Shown here: positions 36,380-46,401 of the stretch, piece after piece
Position numbering within the stretch: the stretch's first letter is position 1
Layout: the number at the start of each line of letters is the position of its first letter
Source: Buxus sempervirens
Taxonomy: Eukaryota > Streptophyta > Magnoliopsida > Buxales > Buxaceae
DNA length: 64,000 nucleotides
Assembly: GCA_947561395.2 (NCBI GenBank)
Contig: OX387192.1
Coordinates: 9,956,221 to 10,020,220 of the forward strand
Direction: 5' to 3'
The notes under the pieces: generated by a model
Database searches by the model: none
Seen by the model: only the letters and a program-made list of their open reading frames with translations
What the model was told of the DNA's origin: nothing
Made by a program: the position numbers and the translations under genes

Positions 36380-37855
36380 TCTATTATATATAGCAATTGG
36401 TGAACTCTTGAGAGAGCTCCAAACCTAGGACTCTCCATCCTGGTAGCTCGACATTACTGCCAATGTGGCACCTTACCTGTCACAATATTAAAAAAATCGT
36501 TTAATCTATATCATCCACTATAATCACGTCGTTCCATCTACCGTAACATCTCCGTTAGAAATTCGGGTTCCCCAACTTCGTCTATTCCGCTCCTAGATTC
36601 TCTCAGACCGTCTATTCCTATACCCTTTAACAGGCCACTCTCCCCCATTGGCACTGCTCTCATTCATTCTTTCTAAAAATCAAGCACTAGCTCTTCCTCT
36701 CCTATCACAAACGTGCCTCTCTCTTCCTCTTCCCAACCTTGAAGCTGATGTTCAATAAATTTAGAGGTACACAAACACTGTAAAAGCTATGATTTTGGAG
36801 CTTTTTTTTAAAGTCTATGTTTCAGTGTTTCTTAATATTGTTGAAACAAGTGCCCTGTTTAAAGGCCTTATAACCTGGTTTGGTGTCTACCCTATCTTTT
36901 TTCGGTTCCCATTTCCACCAGGTTAATGTGCTGGCCGTCTCCAAGAATGACCAGTTGTCCTGCTACGGCCGACCATGATGAGCCCTTGACGCTATAATAT
37001 GCAATGATCAAAACTGAACTCCTCTGGATCATATCAGTAGCATCATGGATAATGGGTGATAGGTGCATTATGCTGCATTTTAATTTTTATGATCCCGCCT
37101 CTATCTTGGATGCTTTTTCATTTTATTTTCATTATTTCATTTGGCAATTGAATCTCTTCTTGATATTTCTAATTGTTTAGACAATTGAATTTTAGGCCTT
37201 CTTGTTTCTTGTCTGTTTCTGAGGATTTTAAAAAGTTGCTAGTACTTGAGATGAATCTGTGCACCAGGGATACAATTGAGTTTGACCCTGTAAGTTAACA
37301 TTCTACATCTCTGCTTTCTTAATATTCATTTTGTTTTATTAGTGTTGAAGACAAATTTGATAGCACTGCTTTGATAGTGTTTTCCCTTTCATGACACGAA
37401 GCATAGGTTATATGTATTGGTGGCTTTATAGAAGTCCTACCAAATAGGAGAAACCCATATTCTAAATTTATTTTTTCACATATTTTGATTATATAAGTTC
37501 CTCAATCGAATTTCCCAAATTTATTTTAACTTTTTTTTTTTTGGGTAATAAAAGTAGGTGCCTTAGGATTTGGAATTGGGAATTCTTAAGAGGATGGATT
37601 GATGGATACTTAATTGAAACCCTGGAATTCAACTCGGCAACAAAAAACCAATCTCTTGACATTGTAATGTTTAGCTGAAAATGTGATTCAGAATTGCAAT
37701 CCTTCAGAAATAAAAGACATTGCAAGAAACATATGAGAATTGATGAAGGTACTAAAAGGCATTTCTTGGGATAACTCAATGACAAATAATATAAAAATCA
37801 AAGATTGATGCCTACAGTTCGAATACAATGATAAATTTAATTTGCTTTTTATACT
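36380..37855. other. MULE right inner segment, possibly Helitron-derived
   Basis: Exon/intron-like composition with no continuous open frame and no domain I can name. It begins with a Helitron-like 5' motif. No matching 3' terminus was located before the right TIR. Confidence 0.3.
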
Positions 37856-39144
37856 ATGCAAATTGTGTAAGCTAAAATATACTTGTGAATGTTTGAAATT
37901 TATGTCACTACTCACTAGCTAGCTCTCTACATCTGTTTGGTGCTGTTTGCTTTTCAGTTTAAAATAGAAGAGATTAAAAACCTCCAATAACAATCTGTTA
38001 AGTATTGGAAGTCTCATCGGTAGAGCCAACAAACTCATTGAATTTGGGAAGAACTTCTAAAGAAGCATGGTTATACAAGGCCATTGCTAGAGTGGAAGCA
38101 AAAAATTTAATGGCTTCAGAACACATTCGCAACTCAGAGCACTACATCATTCATGGACTTTTTTCAGTGTAATGGAGCTGCTTGCTCGCTTCTATAGTTG
38201 GACAACGATGGTGTAAACATTTACTACAGCCAATATTCGAAAAACATGCAAATAACTCATATTCAAATTCGAAAGGGCACATTTCGCTTAGGCAAACAAC
38301 AGAATCATTGAAATTTAAGCCATTTCTACAAGAAGATTACCATTTAAATATGTGCAAATATGCAAATGCGCAAATTTAAATTCAATTTCCCAAAATAAAA
38401 TTCAAAGGAGGCACTCGGCAGCTACCTGGTCGCCAACGGCAGCACTCCCTACGGCGACGAACAGCAGGTCGTCGACGGCAACAAACTTCAACCGCGGTGG
38501 CTCTCCAACGACGAATTCCTCAATGTGTGCAAACAGAGAGGAGAGGAAAACAATGCACGAAACGAGAGGGTTTCGTCGAAGAGAGGAATGGGGGAAGGAG
38601 AGGGTTTCGCCCTTCTGGAGAAGAAGATGAGAATGGTCGGGGTTCGTGGGGGTTCGTCGGGCTTGGAGACGAAGCAAACTTGCTCCGGCAACAACCCTAG
38701 CTCGCCGGCGAAGAAGGGATTGGCCGGTCGTTCGTCGTCGGCTTCGGGTTTAGGGTTGGGATTCGCAGGGTTCTCACTTTTTGAAATTCCGCACAGGACG
38801 AGAGGAGAGGAGAGGAGAGAACGAGGAGAGAACGCGGGAACAACCCTAGCTCGCCGGATTTTGAGAAGATTAGCCGGCGTTCGTCGTCGGGTTTAGGGTT
38901 TCGCAGGTGGGATTTTTCGCTCGCACAGGACGAGGGCGAGAGGCGAGGAGAGGAGAGGAGAGAACGGGGCACGTGCAAACATGCCCTTATATCCAAGGGC
39001 ATTTTGGGCATTGCAATTTCCCCAAACGTGCAATGACCCTTTTTGGTAATAATTCTCAAAAGTGGCATGTTTTTGAAATTTTGCATCTTTATGGCATGTT
39101 TTTGTAATAATCGCTGTAAAGTGGCATGTTTTTGAAATTTTCCC
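37856..39144 (-). repeat. MULE right terminal inverted repeat
   Basis: Reverse complement of 15113-16373 with few differences. It is longer by 28 bp, explained by an extra copy of the terminal CAAAAACATGCC motif (near 39070-39105), so this end has three such words against two on the left. It probably holds the promoter for the transposase side. Confidence 0.9.
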
Positions 39145-39153
39145 AAAAATTAA
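39145..39153. repeat. 9-bp target site duplication of the MULE, right copy
   Basis: AAAAATTAA, identical to 15104-15112. Confidence 0.9.
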
Positions 39154-39181
39154 AGTCGTATTTACATATATATTATTACGT

Positions 39182-40098
39182 GACATGTATATTTTTATAT
39201 AATATATAAATATATATATAACATTATAATAATAATATTATAATAATATAATAATATGATAATAATAATAATATATAATAATATTATTTATATTATGTAC
39301 TACAATAACACTACTATTATTTTAATAATATTATAATAATATATATTATATTATAATATTATATATTATATGATATTATTAATATATATAATAGTTATAA
39401 TAGTATTATAATTTAGAATATAATATTATAATAATATTATGTATATTATATATAATATTATAATAAATTTATTGTAACACTAAATTTAATAAAATATAAT
39501 ATATTATAATATTAAATTTGTTAAATATATTAATATATATTATTATGTTAATATTAATATAATATTAAATTTGAATATTATTAATATTAATATATCAATT
39601 TGTTTAAAATATATAATATATTAATATGTTTCAGATTATTATATAATAATATAATATTATAATATATAATATTATTATAATAATATTATAGTATAATTAA
39701 TGTTTATTATAAAATAAATTCTAATATAAGTTATATTATAATTTATAAAATATTATTATATTAAATATAATATATTTATTATAATATTATATATATTATA
39801 ATATATTAAATTTATTATATTATTATATTTTATGATATAATAATATAATATAAGTTATATTACAATTTGTTGTTATTAAAATAATATATTATAATAATTA
39901 TTATTATTTATAATGTACATTATATTGAAATTTATAATTTATTATATATTATTATATATAATATTAATAATATTTATATTACATGTAATATAATTTAATA
40001 TTGTATTATCAATTATATAGCATATAACAGAATATATTATATTATAATACTTATAATATTATTATTTATTATAATATGTTTTATATAATATGTCATAA
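39182..40098. repeat. Almost pure A/T low-complexity block
   Basis: About 0.9 kb made of TATAATAATATTATAA-like words with very few G or C. It belongs to the right arm of the inner Harbinger-like element; the short left arm ends in the same type of sequence just before the MULE. Confidence 0.9.
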
Positions 40099-40308
40099 AT
40101 AATCTCTAGAATCACAGGTTTTGGAAATATAAGCACCAATGTCCATAATCCCTATAATCACCAAAAAAGGAGATACTGATTATGGGCTTGATTATACAAC
40201 TGGATAGTAGAATCCGGTCTTAAAATCCCAACCAAACACTCCTTTTGGATTATGGAATCGGATTCTAATAGAATCCAGATTCTATAATGCCCACCAAACG
40301 CCCCCTTA

Positions 40309-41414
40309 GTGGTTGCCAGCTCTGATATGCAATTTTGGACTGGGAATAGGGGGTGTAGCAATAATGTTTTTCAAGGTTTTCTTGGTGATGTTCAGGTAAA
40401 GTCATATAGAATTAGAAAAAGAAAGGAACCTTCCCTTCCCTAACAAGTGAAAGGGGCAGATACAAGCAAGTCTTTAGCATTATGAGAAATGGGTTTGATC
40501 TGGGATTTGTTGACAGAGTATAAGGAGGCAATTTGGTCTATTTGGAGGCCTTTTTGGATGTGGTAAAGAGAGGAATTGCAGGTCTGTAGAGTCTCCAAGC
40601 AAGCTTAAGGATACATAAGGGATGTAGAAGAAATAATATGAGCAGAGTTAGTGTGAACAAGAAGGGGATTTGGAAATATGGGGAAGTTCCATTATAAACA
40701 TGTGGGAGGAGCAATGTGACAATGTGTGAGTGAGACAACATTAAAGTCCAGAAATAAGATAATTGTGGATTCTATCATTGGGTTGTTATCTTAGCTCTCA
40801 ACTGTAAACTATAGATGGATAGATACATTGCATTTAAAAAATGGAGTGGAAAGTCATGTTTGTCTGCATTGTATTCCTTACCGTCTATTGGCCATGTGCA
40901 TGTATGTGCAGTGTGTTATGTCATTGAATAGTCACTTTATTTTTTTTTATTTAAAACTAGTAATATCCCTCAATTTTTTTCACTCTTTTTAAGTTACTAA
41001 TAGATTGGAGATTGCTTTCTAGTGGGGTCTTTGAATCCAATTCTACATCCAGACTTGGTCTTTCTTAGGCCTGGGGTTAGACCCATGTTCATGAAGACCA
41101 AGATGTTCATATATCCAAACTCAGTTCCTTCTATTAAGTAAATTAAGGATTAAATGCCTCCAAGTTGGTAGCACATGCATTCTTCTCTTGACCCCTAACA
41201 TGTGTTTGTTGTTGTTCAAGCATTTGGTCCCTCTCCTAATTAAGACCCGGTGGGCCTCACATGTGAAGCCATGTTGACCCAACAAACATATCATCGGTGT
41301 AGGCCCATTATGTGATCTATACTTCTCTTCCTTCAAAGTAGCTATAGATGAGGCCATCCCTCAATTGAGGAGAGAGAGAGAGAGAGAGAGAGAGATAGCT
41401 TCTATGGGGAGTAG
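40309..41414. other. Right arm of outer Harbinger-like element, non-coding part
   Basis: No supported gene. A (GA)n run lies at about 41370-41396, just before the ORF1 remnant. Confidence 0.3.
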
Positions 41415-41663
41415 TTGATCTCTAGGGATGGACTATATATAGAAAAATTAGTAGATCAAATTAGTGAAGTGGCCAAGGCAATGAAAACCAATACTCAACA
41501 AGAGTATATTTCATTTCTTTATGGAGAAGTAATGAAGGCGGAAGGATTTGATGAGATTATGCTCGAAGAAGCATTTGACTTCTTGAACGAAAATGAAAAG
41601 CTAGTAAGGTCATTTCTTTCAAAAGGGGAAAATGGTCGTAAAAGATGGTTGATAAAGTTTTAA
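41415..41663 (+). pseudogene. Remnant of PIF/Harbinger MYB/SANT-like ORF1 (C-terminal end)
   Basis: The 82-residue frame carries LYGEVMKAEGFDEIMLEEAF, then DFLNENEKLVRSFLSK, then RKRWLIKF. Plant PIF/Harbinger ORF1 and related MYB/SANT-like proteins end with the same pattern (EVMKVEGF...AFDYLxxNExxARxFLxK...RKxWL). The DNA-binding part is missing. Its place 0.4 kb inside the right terminus supports the Harbinger assignment of the outer element. Confidence 0.6.
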
Positions 41664-42140
41664 AATGAGATTCGTCAGAATGAAGTTAGTGCTAGTTTAG
41701 ACTAGGTTTTGGTTTATATACGTCTTGACTTATTTCTTTTTATGATATTTTAAATACTTCTTGTTTTTGTATGTACATTTGATTGGATATAGTTTGAGTA
41801 TGTGTCAGTCATGGATTTTGGAGATTTCATGCTCTTATATGCTTCGAGACTTATGTCTTTTGTTTGAAATGGTTGGTTCTTATTTTTTGCATGGAAAGTA
41901 AGCGCTCAAGCCACTTTAGTTCCTAGGGGAGGTGTTTTTATTTGCATTTGTACAAGAAAAGAAAAAAAATTAAAATTCTAAAACATTTTCCATGTTGCAT
42001 CCAAACACTTGGAAAATTTTCTTCTGGAAATTTTTTTCTTGGAAAATTTTGTTCCAGAAAATATTTTCCGGTGGAAAATGTTTTCTGGTGAAACAAACAG
42101 AGCCTAAAGGCAAAATTTTGTCAAAATATTTACTCAAGCA

Positions 42141-42889
42141 TTTTGTTGTTAAAGAGTTAATAGAAAACCATTTTCCAACAAAAAAAAGTGGGGGAATCGA
42201 TGGTTCACAGTTGAGGCAATTTGTTACATATTACAAGAAAGAAAATTTTGGAACATTTGATCTAAATTAGTCCCTCCCATTCCCAAAAAAATGTCATCCA
42301 CCTACACTTTGCACAAGCCTTAACTCTTCGGTATCCAAGCCACTTTTGAAACACAATGATACTGCTTTATTTGATTTTTGCTCCTTTACCGTTTCCCTGA
42401 AATTCTATTCTAGAAATAAAAAAAAGGCGCGCACACACAGAGAATGGGTGTATATGCATATACATGCAAGAGATGGAATGAGGTCATATATCGACAATGT
42501 GTCTACAAATGTAATAAAAGAGTTGTGGCATTATGATATTTTTAGAATATTAAAATTGTGCACAATGTATTTGGGCAAATTGGTATTAGGTAGAAAAAAT
42601 GATTGTTTATCTGTTAGTTCAGAATATAAGTAGAGCATAAGACAAGGTAAGAGATAGGACATGTTAAGAAAAATACAGATTAAAAAGAAAAATGGGCAAA
42701 AGATAACTGCTATCTTCTTCACTGATTCCTTTGCGGGACGGAGCAGATACAATGATATGTTGAGCACTTGATTAATAAAGCCTTCCTCTACAGCCTTATC
42801 AATAGATGACAAGAAGAAATTGCAGTACCCATCTACATTCAAAAAATAAACTTGAAAAATATTATATGGCTTCTTTGTTCCACTAGAGA
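42141..42889. other. Flank of the nest, no gene supported
   Basis: AT-rich with short open frames only. Nothing recognised. Confidence 0.3.
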
Positions 42890-43220
42890 AGGACCTTACA
42901 TGACATAGATTTTGATAAGGATAAACTTGGGTTGGGCCTTCTCATTGGCCTGATCAAAGGTTAACCACGGTTCAGACCTTCCGATGGGCTTAATCCAAGT
43001 TAAATTTCAAGCTCCGCCATCGGTCCAACCAAATTATATGGGAACCTGCCCCTTGGCGAGGTGACCCAAGGTATTTATGAATTTCCCTAGGTTATAACTG
43101 GATAACCTACTCACATCTTTGGATCAGACTGCCTCACATCAAGTGACCACCTACATCCAAACTCAATAGGTGGTGGCAAATCTATCAAGCCACCAGTGCA
43201 ACCCGAGGGGGGTGCGCACA
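42890..43220 (+). mobile_element. 3' end of a Tat-type LTR
   Basis: GGGCCTTCTCATTGGCC and CCTTCCGATGGGC words, followed by a terminal GAGGGGGGTGCGCACA. The end matches the TR-GAG LTR end (CGGGTGCGCACA) and the LTR end proposed at 2831. Only about 330 bp remain. Confidence 0.5.
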
Positions 43221-43223
43221 ATG

Positions 43224-45597
43224 TGTGAGACATGGAAAATTACCGAGATGACTTCTTAATCATCACATGGAAATTCATAAAATGAGGAGTCACCACCATT
43301 CAAGTTAAGGTGTGAATGGACACCAAAGTGAGCATAAAAAGAGCAAAATAGAGCTTAAATAGCTCTAATTCATGGTCTAGTCCAGAGATTGGGTAAGGGG
43401 TTAGGTTATGAATAGAAGAAGGTGTTAGGCACTCCTTCTCATCCACACAAGGTGGTGGCCACATGCTATTCATGCTTAATGTTGCTTGCAAATAATGATC
43501 ATTCAAAGAAACATGTAAAGTAAACAAATAGATGTGTGATTCCTCCATATGAGTAGTCTAATAGATCCTGGATTCTTTATATGAAAATATCACTTCTAGG
43601 ATTTCATTATCAAGTAAAAATCAAAGTAAAACTTGAAGAAAAGCAAACTACAACAAATCTGGAAAAATTAACTCAAGGTTAAGCCATTTAAACTTGGAAA
43701 ATTTAATCAATCATAAGTCATTCAATTTAAACTCAAATTGAGTAAAACCAAAGCCATTTGAAAGCTTATATGAAGTAGAAGATTCAGTGAAAATTTCAAT
43801 TAAATTCGATTGAGATCAAGGAAAATACATTTGTTCAAAATTGCTATTGTAAAACAATAAAAGCGGTGAGTAGCCAACTTTGAAAGCCTATTCATGGAGA
43901 TTGGCTCCATATAAATCCCAAAAAATTAGTATGAATGAAGTATGAGGTACCATTTTTTGAATGGAATAAGCCTCACTCAAAACTTCATCCATTTGTAGCT
44001 TGTGTGCTCTTTCAAATATGCTTAGAGAACTATAAATTGACTCTGTAATCTGCTATTGAGTATTACAGGGCAATGAAGCACACATAACACAAATTAAAGT
44101 GAAAAGTAATGAAACTAATTGGATTTGAAAGTAGACTCATAAAAGAAGACTCAGGAATTGAAATCACTCAAATTAGAGTTGAAATGAGCCTTTGGTACTC
44201 AATCAAAGTGACAAGTTCAGCAATTTGATCTGATCTAACTTATCAATTTTAATCAAATGGTTAGAAAAATCGGCTCCATAAAAATTGCTCAAATTTTACA
44301 GGATTAAACTAGACTTCTTCATCTTTCACATATCTCTAAAATCATTCAAAAATTCATCCATATGATTAAGTTATGAATGGAATGATCCAAGACAGGGTAT
44401 AGGTTCTGTCAAGATCGGTAGAATTGAGTGAAAATCAAGCCAAAACAATGCGTGTGTTTAGTCCATATGATATGATTTGAAATCACTTGAAATGAATTGA
44501 AATCACTCAAAATATTTAGGGCATGGATTTGGCTCATATCTCTCATTATTTGGAGAATGAGAGCCAAATTTACCCAAATTGATGAAAATTTACTCTAAAG
44601 CCTCTGATCTCAAATCTACTATATTGAGCATAGTAGATCTAAGATTTATGCTTAATTTGACAAAATCAAGTGAATGTGTGCATTGATGCGTGTAGAAAAT
44701 CAGATTTTAAAGAGAGAATTGAGATCTGATGCTATAGAGAGCATACATCTATGTAATTCCTCTAGTATAAAAATTGAAATAATCATAAATAGCAACCACA
44801 CATAAATCAACATGAATCATGCAAAATTATCATGAAAATTGGTTCTAAACCTAAAGGATCCATTCCACCACTTGTTTCCCTTAGCTCTCTCTTCATGTTT
44901 TACAGTTAGAGATGATGCTTAAGGTACTTTAAGCATGGTTTAGAGTTACAAACACATATATAGGCCTTACACTACAGAAAGGTAGAAGATGAGAGTATGC
45001 TTGAATTGAAATAAAAGGAGAAAAGAGTGTAGGAGCTCAACTTGGTTGTTTGAGTGCTTGAGTGGAGAATTGGGCAAAGGTTCCCTTCTTCTTCAAGAGC
45101 TCTCAATCTTCAGATTATTAGCCATTTGCTAGAGGAGAGGCCCTCTATTTATAGGCAAGAGTAAGGGTAGGAAAGTCCCAAGGGTAAGGCAAAATATCCT
45201 TCTAGAGTCTTCTAATTCAAGCCTAAGGCATGAATTAAAGTAAATCTAATAGTTTCGAAGGGCAAATAGGGTAGATCAAGTCTCCCAGAGAGAAGTTCAA
45301 AGGGTAAATAAGGCTCAGATCCCGAGCTTTTACGAATTTGATTAAAATGGCCTTGCCCATATATATCATACGGTTTTGCCTAAACCGTATGATACGTACG
45401 GACAAAGCAAAAAAACTGAAATCCGTATGAAGGTTACGATTTAAATTCTGTTACGCTCACATGTGCGCTGCCAATGTGGCATAACGGCCGAAGATTCCGA
45501 TCGACACGTGGCAGCCACTTGCGCTCACAAATAAAACATGAATCTTATCTGTAGGATTAATACGGATGCGTTCGTATAATATATATGGACAGAACAA
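43224..45597 (-). mobile_element. Reverse-strand LTR, U3 truncated
   Basis: On the reverse strand it has palindromic U3 motifs (CATACGGTTT...AAACCGTATG at about 45355-45405), a TATA box (CCTATAAATAGAGGG near 45150) and the leader word AAAACATGAAGAGAGAGCTA (near 44890), also seen at 2880 and 3040. It ends ...CATGTCTCACA at 43224. The first part of U3, including the expected TGTAGACACC, is missing at 45597, where another LTR begins. No open frame of note. Confidence 0.6.
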
Positions 45598-46401
45598 GTG
45601 TAAAACCTTAAATTTTTTAATATAGTAATATAATAAATAAATCTAAATATTGGATATAAGTTAGATAAACCTAAAAAAAATTAAGGAATAAAGAATTAAT
45701 CCAAGTATTGGAGGATTAGCATTATGTTTCAAGTAGTTATATATTAGTAATTAAATAAATGATAGTAATTACGAGTTATTGGGAATTTGATTAGTAATTA
45801 AATTAATTGGAAGATTAATTATAGATTTGACCTTAATTAATAGTGATAGGAAAAGTGAAGAATTAATTTAGAATAATTGGGAGAGTAAGTTAAATATTAA
45901 GTTTGAGAAAGATAGGTATTAATCCAAGTGTGTATTATGGTCAAGAATACTATAGAAAATAAATTTAGAAATTTTAGAAAAAATCCAATTGGTAGATATG
46001 GAATTATTAAGAGAAGGGTATTTTGGTCAATTCATACTAGTTATTGGTAAATAATTACATAGATTAATTAAATTATTATTTGACTTGAGAAATTACATTA
46101 GACCTAAGTTGGGTTTAAATTGCTTATTAATAATGATATTTATAACTTAATAAGTGGGAAAAGGGCATATTGCTAATTATAGTTGATCAGGAGCCTTAAG
46201 TTGAGGAAAAGAGGAGTTTTAGGGAATTTTTGTAATATTTAAAAATAAGGGAAATAATTAGCACGAAAATTAAGAAAAATAGAAGTTTTTCTTATTTAGA
46301 ATTAAGAGGAAAGAATTAGAAGGAGTTGTGAAAGATTAGGAATCCTAGTGGGGTTACTTAGAAAATTTCCAAACCCTATTAGGACTTCTATTTTAGGTGA
46401 G
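45598..46401 (+). mobile_element. Start of a gypsy-type LTR, interrupted by the TR-GAG element
   Basis: Begins TGTAAAACCTTAAATTTT, similar to the TGTAAGACCC start at 29936. It continues after the TR-GAG insertion at 59596, where a TATA box (TTTATAAAAGG) follows at once. The insertion therefore landed just upstream of the TATA box of this LTR. Confidence 0.55.

Larger units (their letters stand above)
15113..39144. mobile_element. 24-kb Mutator-like element (MULE) with four genes
   Basis: The borders are defined by long inverted repeats starting GGGAAAATTTCAAAAACATG on both ends and by a perfect 9-bp duplication. Contents from left to right: TIR, two unidentified exon-like fragments, Ulp1-like protease gene (+), 171-bp-period array, GRF zinc-finger gene (+), captured anthranilate synthase and sugar transporter fragments, HMG-box gene (-), transposase gene (-) split by a solo LTR, an NBS-LRR fragment, Helitron-like ends, TIR. 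Arabidopsis Kaonashi-type MULEs are known to carry ULP-like genes, but I know of no described MULE with Ulp1, GRF and HMG-box genes together. The near-identical TIRs suggest recent movement. Confidence 0.92.
14878..40305. mobile_element. Inner Harbinger/Tourist-like element, AT-rich
   Basis: The left end GGTGGCGTTTGGTGGGCATT is matched at the right by ...AATGCCCACCAAACGCCCCC. TTA flanks both sides (14875-14877, 40306-40308). The TIR similarity continues through ATAGAATCTGGATT. Its own DNA is about 1.4 kb: 226 bp on the left, and on the right about 0.9 kb of nearly pure A/T plus about 0.2 kb of ordinary sequence. The GGnGGcGTTTGG ends and TTA duplication fit Tourist-like elements. It contains the 24-kb MULE. 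Confidence 0.7.
13617..42104. mobile_element. Outer PIF/Harbinger-like element (host of the nest)
   Basis: The left end is GGCTCTGTTTGTTTCAC and the right end is its reverse complement (GTGAAACAAACAGAGCC). Both are flanked by TAA (13614-13616 and 42105-42107), a PIF/Harbinger-type 3-bp duplication. Subterminal GGAAAATATTTTCTGG words occur on both arms. The element's own DNA is about 3.06 kb (13617-14877 plus 40309-42104); everything between arrived later. The right arm keeps the end of a MYB/SANT-type ORF1. No DDE transposase frame was recognised, so it was probably non-autonomous or is decayed. Confidence 0.7.
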
